A stretch of DNA of 64,000 nucleotides from Acinetobacter sp. XH1741 (lineage in GTDB: Bacteria; Pseudomonadota; Gammaproteobacteria; Pseudomonadales; Moraxellaceae), in the NCBI RefSeq assembly GCF_041021895.1, contig NZ_CP157428.1:3348001-3412000 (forward strand). The letters are read 5' to 3'. The stretch's first letter is position 1. Every line of letters begins with the position of its first letter. The position numbers and the translations under genes were made by a program. The notes below the pieces were generated by a model that was not told where the DNA came from, made no database searches, and was given only the letters and a program-made list of their open reading frames with translations. Shown piece by piece: positions 26,417-35,362 of this stretch.

Positions 26417-28270
26417 TTATGACTTGAAACGGCGTAAGGCAATTAATCCAAATAGCCCTAAAATTAAACCGCCACCTACACTTCCCCCACCACCTGTACT
26501 CACAGACTTATCTTCGATACCAGATAAAGGCTCTTGGACTACAGTTGCCGGAATCGATACATATTGGAAATCGGTACCATCATTGAATCTAGATACACTC
26601 GTAACAACTTGAATACTAAATATATCTGCGCCATGCCAGTTTCCATTTGGTGTGTAAACAACATTTCCGTTTTGATCTATGGTTACACTACCTTTAGAAA
26701 TTGGCGTATCTGTACTTTGCTTAATTTTCAAACAGCCAGGTTGCCAATCTTTGCCATCTGGACGGTCACCAAATAAACGCTTACATGTGGCTGGGGTAAC
26801 CAAGTCTGCTTCACTTAAGGAGTTCAAAATATTAAATTTTGCTACCTGTCCATATTTAATATCCTGTCCAACAGTCGCAATTTCATTATTTAAAATATAT
26901 TCAATTGCGCCCAAGTCGCACAGCTCATCATAACCACTACGGTTTTTTCCACGCTGGTCAAGTCTTTCACAACTTGCCAAACCAATTGAAGAACCATCAC
27001 TATATAGACGGCCTTTATTAATAATTAAAGAATCCGCTAAAGTGTTGTAGCTCTCAAGTAACCGAGGCTTAAAGAAACCTAAGAAGCTATCTTTTGGCGT
27101 ATTAAATGGACATAACAAGCCATCTTTTGCGGTTACATCACATACGCCTTCATCGCTATCACCAGCAATTAACTTTTCATTAGCAGGAAGGAGGATATTA
27201 GGAAGTTTTACAGAAGCATTTCGATTACAGTCAGCGGTCACCAAATTACTTTGTACAATGGTTTGATCATTTGTATTGGCAGTACAGTTAACAGTATTAC
27301 CAACTAAAATACTGTTAGAAATAGAAGCATTTCCTTGAGGAGCATCAAGGAATAATCCGGCTGCATTTTTAACCATTGTAATATTATTAACAAACATCCC
27401 ATCTTTAATGTTTGCAATAAAGCCTATCTTGTTATGGAAGAATGTACTGTTACTAAAACCTATGGCACGTATACTTAAGTAGCCACCAGTACTTTCATCA
27501 TCAAATTTTGTTGCACCATAAAATAGCGCACCATCTGCCGAGGAAACTTCATTATCGCGTACTACAGATTGCGTCACGAGATATAAAGGCTGCTCACTAT
27601 AAATCACACCGCCTTGGGTAGCTTTATTATTTTGAATCAAGCTATTTATAATATTTACAAAACCAGCAGTTTGCCCCGTTTTAGATAAAAGTCCCTGATT
27701 GTAAATTGCCCCACCCTGATTTGCATAACCGCCGATCAATCGCGAGTTCTGAATCGTGAGTTTTTCATGGTTTAAAATTAAGCCACCTGTTAACACATTA
27801 GAGTTTGAACCTGCACCTTGTAGATTAAGGTCACTCAAGGTCACAGCAAAGGATGGTTTTTCAACACTCCCATCATCAATTTTAAAGAGCTGATCTGTAC
27901 CCACCATTTTGATTGTCGCGTTATGAGAACCAGGCTGATCAGTATCAACTATAGTAGAATCATTTTTTGCGGTACTAATAGTAAGAGGAGCAGTAATCGT
28001 TATTTTGCTATTTAATGTATATTCTTGATCACGCTGCAAAATAATATTTGATGAAGCATCTTTATTTCCACAGCCATGATAACCATTTGCATATTTTTCT
28101 ACATCAGCAGCATTTGATGAACCACGATAATTCAGAAACTGTACTGCTTCCCTGAGCGTACATACCGTATCATCTTTATCTTCATCAGCTAAGCTCGTGA
28201 CCTGAATATCAGCAGAATAAGCGTGCCCAGCAGCAGCCAATAATGCAAAAGCAATGCTCCGTTTGAGCAT
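26417..28270 (-). CDS. CSLREA-domain, GlyGly-CTERM surface protein, second copy type
   Basis: About 617 residues with the same design as its downstream neighbour: a signal peptide ([19 protein letters not shown]), the motif [12 protein letters not shown], a beta-helix-like middle ([40 protein letters not shown]), a domain with [14 protein letters not shown] and [22 protein letters not shown] (cadherin-like), and a C terminus of [10 protein letters not shown], one membrane helix and RRFKS. AAGGAG at correct spacing fixes the start at 28270 rather than at 28297. The two genes are separated by about 15 bases and form one operon, but their sequences differ greatly outside the shared ends, so they are old paralogues or a functional pair. 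Confidence 0.8.
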   Translation of the reverse strand: MLKRSIAFALLAAAGHAYSADIQVTSLADEDKDDTVCTLREAVQFLNYRGSSNAADVEKYANGYHGCGNKDASSNIILQRDQEYTLNSKITITAPLTISTAKNDSTIVDTDQPGSHNATIKMVGTDQLFKIDDGSVEKPSFAVTLSDLNLQGAGSNSNVLTGGLILNHEKLTIQNSRLIGGYANQGGAIYNQGLLSKTGQTAGFVNIINSLIQNNKATQGGVIYSEQPLYLVTQSVVRDNEVSSADGALFYGATKFDDESTGGYLSIRAIGFSNSTFFHNKIGFIANIKDGMFVNNITMVKNAAGLFLDAPQGNASISNSILVGNTVNCTANTNDQTIVQSNLVTADCNRNASVKLPNILLPANEKLIAGDSDEGVCDVTAKDGLLCPFNTPKDSFLGFFKPRLLESYNTLADSLIINKGRLYSDGSSIGLASCERLDQRGKNRSGYDELCDLGAIEYILNNEIATVGQDIKYGQVAKFNILNSLSEADLVTPATCKRLFGDRPDGKDWQPGCLKIKQSTDTPISKGSVTIDQNGNVVYTPNGNWHGADIFSIQVVTSVSRFNDGTDFQYVSIPATVVQEPLSGIEDKSVSTGGGGSVGGGLILGLFGLIALRRFKS

Positions 28271-28593
28271 ACCCTTCTCCTTACCTATTTTTTTCATTTT
28301 TCTTTGTCAATATTGCAAATTTTTTACTTTTGCAAACGCATCCTTTGTGCGTACTTTGTCACAGGAAACAGAATTTCTCAAGATGTTTTGATCGGTCTAT
28401 AGCGTCATTTTGAGTGGGTGAGTTTGTAAACATTTGAACAATTAAATATCTATAGATATATAGAAAATTTAATGATGAGAAAATGAGAGATAAGCCTTTT
28501 AAGATTAAAAGTATAAATATTTAATTTTCAATATTTTTTATAATAAAGTGTCTAACTTAGACCAATAAATTAAAACTAAAAGTTTAAGAAATT
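28271..28593. other. Intergenic region upstream of the rhombotarget pair
   Basis: AT-rich sequence of 323 bases containing the promoter for the pair (minus strand). I note the inverted repeat ACGCA-N7-TGCGT at 28336-28352 and the 14-base palindrome ATATCTATAGATAT at 28446-28459. No reading frame looked convincing. Confidence 0.4.
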
Positions 28594-29292
28594 TTAATGT
28601 TGATATTCATCAATTAAGGCATAGATTTGTCTTAAAGTTGCGTTTGAAAGTTTAGTCTTCTCACCTTTAAGAAGTTTCTCTAATTGAGCCACAGTCTGCA
28701 ATAAGACAGAAGCTTGATGAGGCCCATGTAAAAGTAAATAATCTACAATCTGCTGATCAAAATGAATACCACGTCTACTCATTACAGAAGTCACCAAAGC
28801 ATATCGATCAGCATATAAACTTCCACTTGGCACTTTTACACTCACCGCTTGTGTGAGACGGGATTGTAAATCTGGCAATTCCAGTTTTAATTCAATCGGT
28901 GCAACGCGTGAAGAAAACACGAGTTGCCCTTCATGGTTATTCATTAAATGAAAAACGGCTTTTTGCCAGTGAGGCACACCACTAATTGATTCAATATCAT
29001 CTAAAGCAACAAGATCATAATGTTCTAGGCAAGTAATTGCCTCAATGGGTGCATCAAGAAGCTCAAGTAGTGAAACTTTAATTGCAGACTTACCAACTTC
29101 CAAATAAGAGTCACAAATTGCCGAAAGCAAATGACTCTTCCCTGTTCCAGCTCCACCATAGATATAAAACCTATTTACCAGACCCGCATGTAGTTGACGC
29201 ACTGCATCGACTACATGCCCCCAACCTGGTCCCGAAAAATCACTGATTCGGGCATCAAGTTGAGGTTCTATATCCAGTTGGAGTTGACGCAT
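28594..29292 (-). CDS. hda: DnaA regulatory inactivator Hda homologue
   Basis: A 232-residue AAA+ protein related to the ATPase core of DnaA. The N-terminal QLQLDIEPQ is a clamp-binding-like motif. Then come Walker A GGAGTGKSHLL, Walker B YDLVALDDIESI, and the sensor and arginine segments LPDLQSRLTQAVSVKVP and YALVTSVMSRRGIHF. It lacks DnaA's DNA-binding domain. Hda with the loaded DNA clamp stimulates DnaA-ATP hydrolysis, stopping re-initiation. It lies next to a PerM-type permease and divergent purMN, an arrangement also seen in Pseudomonas relatives. The start is 20 bases after the permease stop, so they are likely co-transcribed. Confidence 0.85.
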   Translation of the reverse strand: MRQLQLDIEPQLDARISDFSGPGWGHVVDAVRQLHAGLVNRFYIYGGAGTGKSHLLSAICDSYLEVGKSAIKVSLLELLDAPIEAITCLEHYDLVALDDIESISGVPHWQKAVFHLMNNHEGQLVFSSRVAPIELKLELPDLQSRLTQAVSVKVPSGSLYADRYALVTSVMSRRGIHFDQQIVDYLLLHGPHQASVLLQTVAQLEKLLKGEKTKLSNATLRQIYALIDEYQH

Positions 29293-29312
29293 ATAATGAA
29301 TTGGCCTTGAAA

Positions 29313-30506
29313 TTATTTCTGATCTGAACGATTCGGGATACCTGTATCTTGCTGTTTTTTAACTTCAAGATCAAGTTTAGTATCTTCAGTTTCTACATGA
29401 AGTTGCTCAATATTGCCGTCTTGGATCACTAATGTAGAAGATGGAGCATATAATGAGCTCCTTTCATAGTTTTCTCTTAAATGTTTTAAGAGCACTACAA
29501 TCACAGCTGCTACAGGTAATGCAATGAGCATTCCTAAAAAACCAGCAAGTTGTGCACCTGCCAACACCGCAAATACTACTGCAACTGGTGAAAGACCAAT
29601 TTTATCGCCGAGTAGAAATGGCTGTAGAATATAACCCTCTACCGCTTGGCCAATCATAAATACTACACCGACCAGTAATAAATGCATCCAGTCCATTCCG
29701 AACTGAAATAAGCTTGCAATAATCGCTGCAATAATCCCTACCGCAAATCCTAGATAAGGGATGATACTGGCAAGACCAGCTACCATACCAATAATCAGTC
29801 CAACCTCTAGTCCAATTAATTGTAGTCCTACGGCATAAACCACACCGAGTAAAAGCATAACAAGGAATTGACCTTTGACGAATGCACCTAAAACACTATG
29901 GCATTCACGAACGATTTGTAATGTATTTGCTTCATATGGTCTTGGAATGAGACGACGTAAGTTTTCTAACATACGCTCCCAATCTAATAAGAAATAAAAA
30001 GCAATAATTGGAATTAAAACAATTGTCCCACCGATCTGAATAAAGTTCAGACCTGATTGCGCAAGCTTTAATAAGACAGCTTGAATACTATCGGCACTAT
30101 AATTTGTCTGAACATAATCCATAACCGCTTTGGACATTTGATCAGTATCAATTTCCATCTGCTGGACATGAAATGTCGAAGAAACCCATGGTAATAATTC
30201 GCCATTAATCCAATGAATTCCAGCCGGAATACTATCTCGAGCGTAAACGAGTTGTTTCCAGATAAGCGGCACCAAATACCATAATGCAACGGTTAAAGTC
30301 ACACCGATCCCGATAAAAACAATGCCAATTGCTAACCAACGCGGCAGTCTCATTTTTACCAGAACTTCAACGAGTGGACTAAATAAATAAGCCAGGAAAA
30401 AAGCACCAAGGAATGGAATGACCACAGGCTTGAGCAAGTATAATACCCATACCAGCAATACAATACCTGCGAGTAAGAAAATACGGCGCAGTATACGATC
30501 TTGCAT
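29313..30506 (-). CDS. AI-2E/PerM-family inner-membrane transporter
   Basis: A 397-residue protein with about eight membrane helices: LFLLAGIVLLVWVLYLLKPV, IPFLGAFFLAYLFSPLVEVLV and WLAIGIVFIGIGVTLTVALWY at the front, then FIQIGGTIVLIPIIAFYFLLDWE and a helical bundle ending in LAGFLGMLIALPVAAVIVVLL. The FYFLLDWERM and PYLGFAVGIIAAII motifs fit the family once linked to autoinducer-2 export and now to various Na+/H+ or metabolite roles. The substrate is unknown. A charged C-terminal tail of about 45 residues follows. It is upstream of hda and divergent from purM. Confidence 0.85.
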   Translation of the reverse strand: MQDRILRRIFLLAGIVLLVWVLYLLKPVVIPFLGAFFLAYLFSPLVEVLVKMRLPRWLAIGIVFIGIGVTLTVALWYLVPLIWKQLVYARDSIPAGIHWINGELLPWVSSTFHVQQMEIDTDQMSKAVMDYVQTNYSADSIQAVLLKLAQSGLNFIQIGGTIVLIPIIAFYFLLDWERMLENLRRLIPRPYEANTLQIVRECHSVLGAFVKGQFLVMLLLGVVYAVGLQLIGLEVGLIIGMVAGLASIIPYLGFAVGIIAAIIASLFQFGMDWMHLLLVGVVFMIGQAVEGYILQPFLLGDKIGLSPVAVVFAVLAGAQLAGFLGMLIALPVAAVIVVLLKHLRENYERSSLYAPSSTLVIQDGNIEQLHVETEDTKLDLEVKKQQDTGIPNRSDQK

Positions 30507-30641
30507 AAAATCTAGCCTTTTTTGATTTAATCGTTATAAATAGAAAAATATTTTTATTAAAGATAGCATTTTCGAGCATAAATACCATAAGAGTTTCGTA
30601 TATTCAGGTTATAATCTGCCGCCAATGCGGAGACTTCATTT

Positions 30642-31712
30642 ATGAGCAACTCAACTTCTACCCCAAATACCGGTTTAAGCTACAAAGATGCGGGTGTTGA
30701 CATTGAAGCGGGCGACGCACTGGTCGATCGTATCAAGTCAGTCGCTAAACGTACAACTCGTCCAGAAGTCATGGGCGGACTTGGTGGCTTTGGTGCACTA
30801 TGCAAAATTCCTAAAGGTTACGAAGAACCTGTTTTGGTTTCTGGTACTGACGGCGTAGGCACTAAATTACGTTTAGCACTTAACCTTAATCGTCATGACA
30901 CAATCGGCCAAGATCTTGTCGCTATGTGTGTAAACGATCTTTTAGTTTGTGGTGCAGAACCATTATTCTTCCTCGATTATTATGCTACTGGCCACTTAAA
31001 TGTAGAAGTAGCTGCCAATGTAGTTAGCGGTATCGGTAAAGGTTGTGAACTTGCAGGTTGTGCACTTGTAGGTGGTGAAACAGCTGAAATGCCAGGCATG
31101 TATGAAGGCGAAGATTACGATCTTGCTGGTTTTGCCGTAGGTGTGGTTGAGCAAAGCAAAATTATTGATGGCTCTAAAGTAAAATCTGGTGACGTACTTA
31201 TTGGTGTTGCATCAAGCGGTGCTCACTCAAATGGCTATTCATTATTACGTAAAATCTTAGACGTTAAGAATGTAGACTTAACTCAAGTGATTGACGGCCG
31301 CCCTCTTGCAGATGTTGCAATGGAACCAACACGTATTTATGTAAAACCAGTTCTTGAACTTTGCAAACAAGTTGATGTACATGCTATGGCACACATCACT
31401 GGTGGCGGTTTACCGGGTAACTTACCACGCGTATTACCAAATGGCGCTCAAGGTGTAATTAATGAAGCTTCTTGGGAATGGCCAGAATTGTTCAAACTTC
31501 TACAACGTGAAGGCAATGTAGAACGTTTTGAAATGTACCGTACCTTTAACTGTGGTGTAGGTATGGTTATTGCGGTTGATGCAAATGATGCAGAAAAAGC
31601 AATTGAAGTGCTTAATGCTCAAGGTGAAAAAGCTTGGAAAATCGGACATATCCAAGAAAATGCTGAATCAGTGGAAGGTGCAGACGAAAAAATTCGTGTG
31701 ATCTTTGAATGA
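30642..31712 (+). CDS. purM: Phosphoribosylformylglycinamidine cyclo-ligase (AIR synthetase)
   Basis: A 356-residue purine enzyme that converts FGAM to 5-aminoimidazole ribotide with ATP. Motifs are [19 protein letters not shown] at the N terminus, the ATP-binding [48 protein letters not shown], and the C-terminal domain with [18 protein letters not shown] and [12 protein letters not shown]. The length is standard. Its TGA overlaps the purN ATG (ATGA), so the two steps are co-translated; purL, the preceding step, is 21 kb away. Confidence 0.97.
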   Translation: MSNSTSTPNTGLSYKDAGVDIEAGDALVDRIKSVAKRTTRPEVMGGLGGFGALCKIPKGYEEPVLVSGTDGVGTKLRLALNLNRHDTIGQDLVAMCVNDLLVCGAEPLFFLDYYATGHLNVEVAANVVSGIGKGCELAGCALVGGETAEMPGMYEGEDYDLAGFAVGVVEQSKIIDGSKVKSGDVLIGVASSGAHSNGYSLLRKILDVKNVDLTQVIDGRPLADVAMEPTRIYVKPVLELCKQVDVHAMAHITGGGLPGNLPRVLPNGAQGVINEASWEWPELFKLLQREGNVERFEMYRTFNCGVGMVIAVDANDAEKAIEVLNAQGEKAWKIGHIQENAESVEGADEKIRVIFE

Positions 31713-32338
31713 TGAAAATTGCTGTTCTAGTCTCTGGGAACGGCAGTAACTTACAAGCCTTGATAGATGCACGTCTATCAGGGCAAATTGTAGGTGTATT
31801 GTCCAATAAAGCTGATGCTTATGCTTTAGAGCGCGCTCAAAATGCCAATATTGCTACAGCAGTAATCTCTCATAAAGACTTTCCTAGTCGCGAAGATTTT
31901 GATGAAGCAATGCATCAACAACTTATCGCATGGCAAGCTGATATTGTTATTTTAGCCGGCTTTATGCGTATTTTAACTGCAAACTTTGTCGATAAATGGC
32001 AAGGTAAAATGCTTAATATCCATCCATCGTTATTACCTGCTTATAAAGGTGTTAATACACATCAACGTGTATTAAATACAGGTGATCGACTACATGGTTG
32101 TACAGTTCACTTTGTGACTTCTGAACTTGATGCAGGACAAGCAATTGCCCAATCAGCAATTCAAGTTAAAGAACATGATAATGTTGCTTCTTTGGCTGAA
32201 CGTGTACATAAACTTGAGCATTTTATTTACCCACAAGTTGCAGAATGGTTATGCAATGGTCAGCTCACATGGAAAAATGGACAAGCCTATTTCCGCAATC
32301 AAATTCTTGAACACCCTATTCGTTTTGCTGCTTGGTAA
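31709..32338 (+). CDS. purN: Phosphoribosylglycinamide formyltransferase (PurN)
   Basis: A 209-residue formyl-tetrahydrofolate-dependent enzyme that formylates GAR in step three of purine synthesis. It shows phosphoribosyl-binding [14 protein letters not shown] at the N terminus, [38 protein letters not shown] with the catalytic Asn-His, and [19 protein letters not shown] with the catalytic Asp. The start is one of two adjacent ATG codons in the purM stop overlap. A strong terminator follows the stop. Confidence 0.95.
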   Translation: MMKIAVLVSGNGSNLQALIDARLSGQIVGVLSNKADAYALERAQNANIATAVISHKDFPSREDFDEAMHQQLIAWQADIVILAGFMRILTANFVDKWQGKMLNIHPSLLPAYKGVNTHQRVLNTGDRLHGCTVHFVTSELDAGQAIAQSAIQVKEHDNVASLAERVHKLEHFIYPQVAEWLCNGQLTWKNGQAYFRNQILEHPIRFAAW

Positions 32339-32358
32339 GAGTTTGCTCAACGTAAATT

Positions 32359-32388
32359 AAAAAAGGACATGCATGCATGTCCTTTTTT
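32359..32388. terminator. Bidirectional terminator after purN
   Basis: A perfect palindrome, AAAAAAGGACATGC with its complement, ending in T6. It lies between purN (+) and the convergent hydrolase gene (-). Confidence 0.85.
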
Positions 32389-32400
32389 ATTAAAAAATTA

Positions 32401-33210
32401 TTAGTGTGAATTGCTATGAATAAGCTTCTTAATATAATTCACTGTTTCAATTGGATGCTCTAGAGGGAACATATGCCCTCCTTCAACCACGCTAAATGGA
32501 ATTCCCATTTTACGCTTGGCCATTTGAGGAAAACCTCTTTTTAAAAAAGCACTCTCTTTCCCCACAACGAGATGTACGGGCATTTTGGGTTTTGGCATGG
32601 GTAGCCACCACCAAGAAGGATTTTTACGGAAAATCGCAACTTCGTCTTCACGAGAAATAGTTAAAGTCACGCCACCACGAACTGAGTCTTCTTTCAAAGC
32701 ATAATCAATATAGGCTTGAAAACAGTCCTCATCAAAGTCTTTATAAAAACCTTTTGGACGTAATAAAGAAGCTGCTTGCTCACGTGACTCCCAATGCTCA
32801 CGACGACGTGCAGATAAACCTGCTGGGGTCATGTCATCAACTATTTTGGGTTTAAACACTTTTGCCATATGAAAAGCAAATGAATATCTACCCAAAATAA
32901 GGGGCGGATCTAACATAATCACTTGTGAGAAAAGCTCGGGACGTTTAAAGGATGCCATTAAGGTTAAAACTGAACCCAATGAATGGCCAAGCCCAATCAC
33001 CTTACGACCTTTCGCTTTTTGTACAATGCTATCAATTACCTGATCAACCAAAAAAGGCCAATGATTGGTAATCGGATAACGTTTGTCAGGTCCAATGAGT
33101 GGAACATAAATTACTTCATACTCATCTTTTAATTGATCAAACAACTTTTGATACACCATAGAAGGCACGCCATTGGCATGCGCAAAGTGTATAAGCGGTT
33201 TTACTGACAT
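32401..33210 (-). CDS. Alpha/beta-fold hydrolase
   Basis: A 269-residue alpha/beta hydrolase. The N-terminal IHFAHANGVPSMVYQKLF gives the oxyanion HG-type turn, VIGLGHSLGSVLTLMAS holds the nucleophile Ser (near residue 100), and VVEGGHMFPLEHP the catalytic His. A basic, Trp-rich region (KNPSWWWLPMPKPKMPVHLVVG) precedes the last strand. The substrate is unknown and no signal peptide is present. It sits just upstream of the terminator it shares with purN and 20 bases after the sppA stop, so the two may be co-transcribed. Confidence 0.8.
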   Translation of the reverse strand: MSVKPLIHFAHANGVPSMVYQKLFDQLKDEYEVIYVPLIGPDKRYPITNHWPFLVDQVIDSIVQKAKGRKVIGLGHSLGSVLTLMASFKRPELFSQVIMLDPPLILGRYSFAFHMAKVFKPKIVDDMTPAGLSARRREHWESREQAASLLRPKGFYKDFDEDCFQAYIDYALKEDSVRGGVTLTISREDEVAIFRKNPSWWWLPMPKPKMPVHLVVGKESAFLKRGFPQMAKRKMGIPFSVVEGGHMFPLEHPIETVNYIKKLIHSNSH

Positions 33211-33229
33211 ACCGTTATCCTAATTTAAA

Positions 33230-34246
33230 TTATTGTAGCTTGGCGTCCTGACTCGTCTCTAAACGTTGAGCAACTGACTCACTTAAACCTTTACCCATTT
33301 CTGCTCCCATTCGACCTAGAATGGACTGTAATGGATTACGGCCAATTGTGTAGTCAACTTTATTATCAAGCTTCAGTTCACGCATCAAGCTCGTAATGTT
33401 ACCTGAACGGTCAGCAACACCTAACTGGATTGCTTGTTCGCCTGTCCAGAACAGACCAGAGAAAATAGCAGGATCATTAGATTTCAAGCGTTTACCACGT
33501 CCTTCTTTCACGGCATTGATAAAGTGAGTATGGACATTATCGAGTACAGATTGAACATGCTCTCTTTGTGCAGGATTAACTGGTTTTGTCATACTTAAAA
33601 TGTCTTTATTGGTTCCCGCTGTTAAAGTACGGTCTTCAATTCCAAGTTTCTGAGCTAAACCAGTGATGCCATAATTCGGCATAATGACACCAATTGAACC
33701 GACCAAACTTGAAGGATTCACAATAATTTCATCGGCAGCAGAAGCAATATAATAAGCACCTGAAGCACCCATATCGCCAATTACTGCATAGACTTTCTTA
33801 TCAGGATGTTCTTTTTTCAGATAGCGAATTTCTTGCCAAATTTCATCAGATTGAACAGGAGAACCACCTGGCGAGTTAATATTAAGTGCAATTGCTTTAC
33901 TATTTGATGCTTCAAAAGCACGTTTAAGCGCTTTATTGGTATCTTCACTATTTACAGCCTGATTACTTGAAGCATCAATAGTTCCAACAATATCAACCAC
34001 TGCGAGATGAGCACTGCTGCTACTCGCTTTAGAGTCATCTTTACTGGTCGAACAACCTTTACCCATTAATACAAGAATGAATAATAGATAAATAAAAGTA
34101 AGTGTTTTAAAGAATATACCCCAGCGACGGCTACGGCGTTGTTCTTCTACAGAAGCAAGTACAGCCTTCTCAAGGATCTGCCATTCTGGTCCGTTCTGTT
34201 TTGAGGTTATAGGTTCATTTTGTGGTTTTGGTGGCCAATCGGACAT
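33230..34246 (-). CDS. sppA: Signal peptide peptidase SppA (S49, short form)
   Basis: About 338 residues from MSDWPPKPQNEP. One membrane helix (about 55-75, WGIFFKTLTFIYLLFILVLMG) anchors a periplasmic ClpP-like domain. The nucleophile Ser lies in IGDMGASGAYYIASAADEI and the Lys base probably in TAGTNKDILSM, as in the short SppA type that works as an oligomer. SSLVGSIGVIMPNYG is the conserved strand. It degrades cleaved signal peptides. The frame is open 27 codons further upstream without a good ribosome site, so the Met at 34246 is used. Confidence 0.85.
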   Translation of the reverse strand: MSDWPPKPQNEPITSKQNGPEWQILEKAVLASVEEQRRSRRWGIFFKTLTFIYLLFILVLMGKGCSTSKDDSKASSSSAHLAVVDIVGTIDASSNQAVNSEDTNKALKRAFEASNSKAIALNINSPGGSPVQSDEIWQEIRYLKKEHPDKKVYAVIGDMGASGAYYIASAADEIIVNPSSLVGSIGVIMPNYGITGLAQKLGIEDRTLTAGTNKDILSMTKPVNPAQREHVQSVLDNVHTHFINAVKEGRGKRLKSNDPAIFSGLFWTGEQAIQLGVADRSGNITSLMRELKLDNKVDYTIGRNPLQSILGRMGAEMGKGLSESVAQRLETSQDAKLQ

Positions 34247-34378
34247 AAAATTCCAATCCAAATCAATCGAAATGATGTCATTATATACGTTGATTTGATA
34301 AAAACTGTCTAAATAATATGATTTCATTTATAATATTTTTGTCTTTTTTTACTTGTTGTTTCCTCCTTACTGCTATAG

Positions 34379-35362
34379 ATGCCTAGACCAGATTCAAAAA
34401 GCATGAACTATCAATTACTCAAAACATTTAGCCGTTTACCTATTCAATTTGGGCGTTCCATTGCTCGTCTATTGGCAGGAATCGTCAATACTTTAAAAAT
34501 TACCAGAACATCAAAAAGTATAGAACTTAACTTAAGGATTGCGCTGCCGCATTTAACACCGCAACAACGTATAGCAATTACAGAAAAGGCGATACGAAAT
34601 GAATTAACCTCATATTTTGAGTTTTTAAGTATTTGGGGTTCATCGAATCAAGAAAACATCGCTCGTATTCATCGTATAGAAGGTGAGCAATATTTTCATG
34701 ATGCATTAGCTGAAAAAAAAGGCGTTGTGCTTGTTGTTCCGCATTTTGGGACATGGGAAGTCATGAACGCATGGTGTGCCCAGTTCACCGCAATGACAAT
34801 TTTATATAAACCAGTGAAAAATGCTGATGCCGACCGTTTTGTGCGTGAAGCCCGCAGCCGTGAACAAGCGAATCTAGTTCCAACCGATGAAAGTGGCGTA
34901 AGACAGATTTTTAAAGCCTTAAAACAAGGCCAAACTACAGTTATTTTACCGGATCACACCCCTACTGTTGGCGGGGATATGGTGAACTATTTTGGTGTTC
35001 CGCTTGCTTCAAGTAATTTAAGTGCAAAACTCATCCAAAAAACTAAAGCTAAAGCCTTATTTCTATATGCAATTCGTAATGAAAATGAAGGCTTTACCAT
35101 GCATATTGAGCCTATGGATGAGAAAATCTATGAAGGCACAGCTGATGATGGTACCTATGTCATTCATCAAGCAATCGAGCAGCTCATTCATAAATATCCA
35201 GAGCACTATCACTGGAGCTATAAACGCTTTAAAGCAAACCCTGCTTTAGATAATGTTTATAACATTGATCCTACGGAAGCGATTAAAACTGTCAAAAGAC
35301 TCAAAGCAGAAGCTTTAGAGAACTCTACTCAACCAGAGTCGCTCAAAACGTCGCTCATATAA
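34379..35362 (+). CDS. LpxL/LpxM-type lipid A late acyltransferase (lysophospholipid acyltransferase family)
   Basis: A 327-residue acyltransferase of the HtrB/MsbB superfamily. VVPHFGTWEVMNAW holds the catalytic HxxxxE motif, ILPDHTPTVGGDMVNYFGVP the second conserved block, and HYHWSYKRFKANP the C-terminal signature. An N-terminal hydrophobic stretch should bind the inner membrane. These enzymes add secondary acyl chains to lipid A; whether this is LpxL, LpxM or a related lipid acyltransferase cannot be decided. Its 3' end overlaps the end of comEC by 48 bases, on opposite strands. The start is the ATG at 34379. Confidence 0.75.
   Translation: MPRPDSKSMNYQLLKTFSRLPIQFGRSIARLLAGIVNTLKITRTSKSIELNLRIALPHLTPQQRIAITEKAIRNELTSYFEFLSIWGSSNQENIARIHRIEGEQYFHDALAEKKGVVLVVPHFGTWEVMNAWCAQFTAMTILYKPVKNADADRFVREARSREQANLVPTDESGVRQIFKALKQGQTTVILPDHTPTVGGDMVNYFGVPLASSNLSAKLIQKTKAKALFLYAIRNENEGFTMHIEPMDEKIYEGTADDGTYVIHQAIEQLIHKYPEHYHWSYKRFKANPALDNVYNIDPTEAIKTVKRLKAEALENSTQPESLKTSLI

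Noticed and set aside
28336..28459. Inverted repeats ACGCA-N7-TGCGT and ATATCTATAGATAT
   Set aside because: Too short or too AT-rich to call as regulator sites or mobile-element ends without other support.
30068..30588. Minus-strand frames overlapping the PerM-like permease gene
   Set aside because: They lie out of frame within a clear eight-helix transporter gene and have no own start signals.
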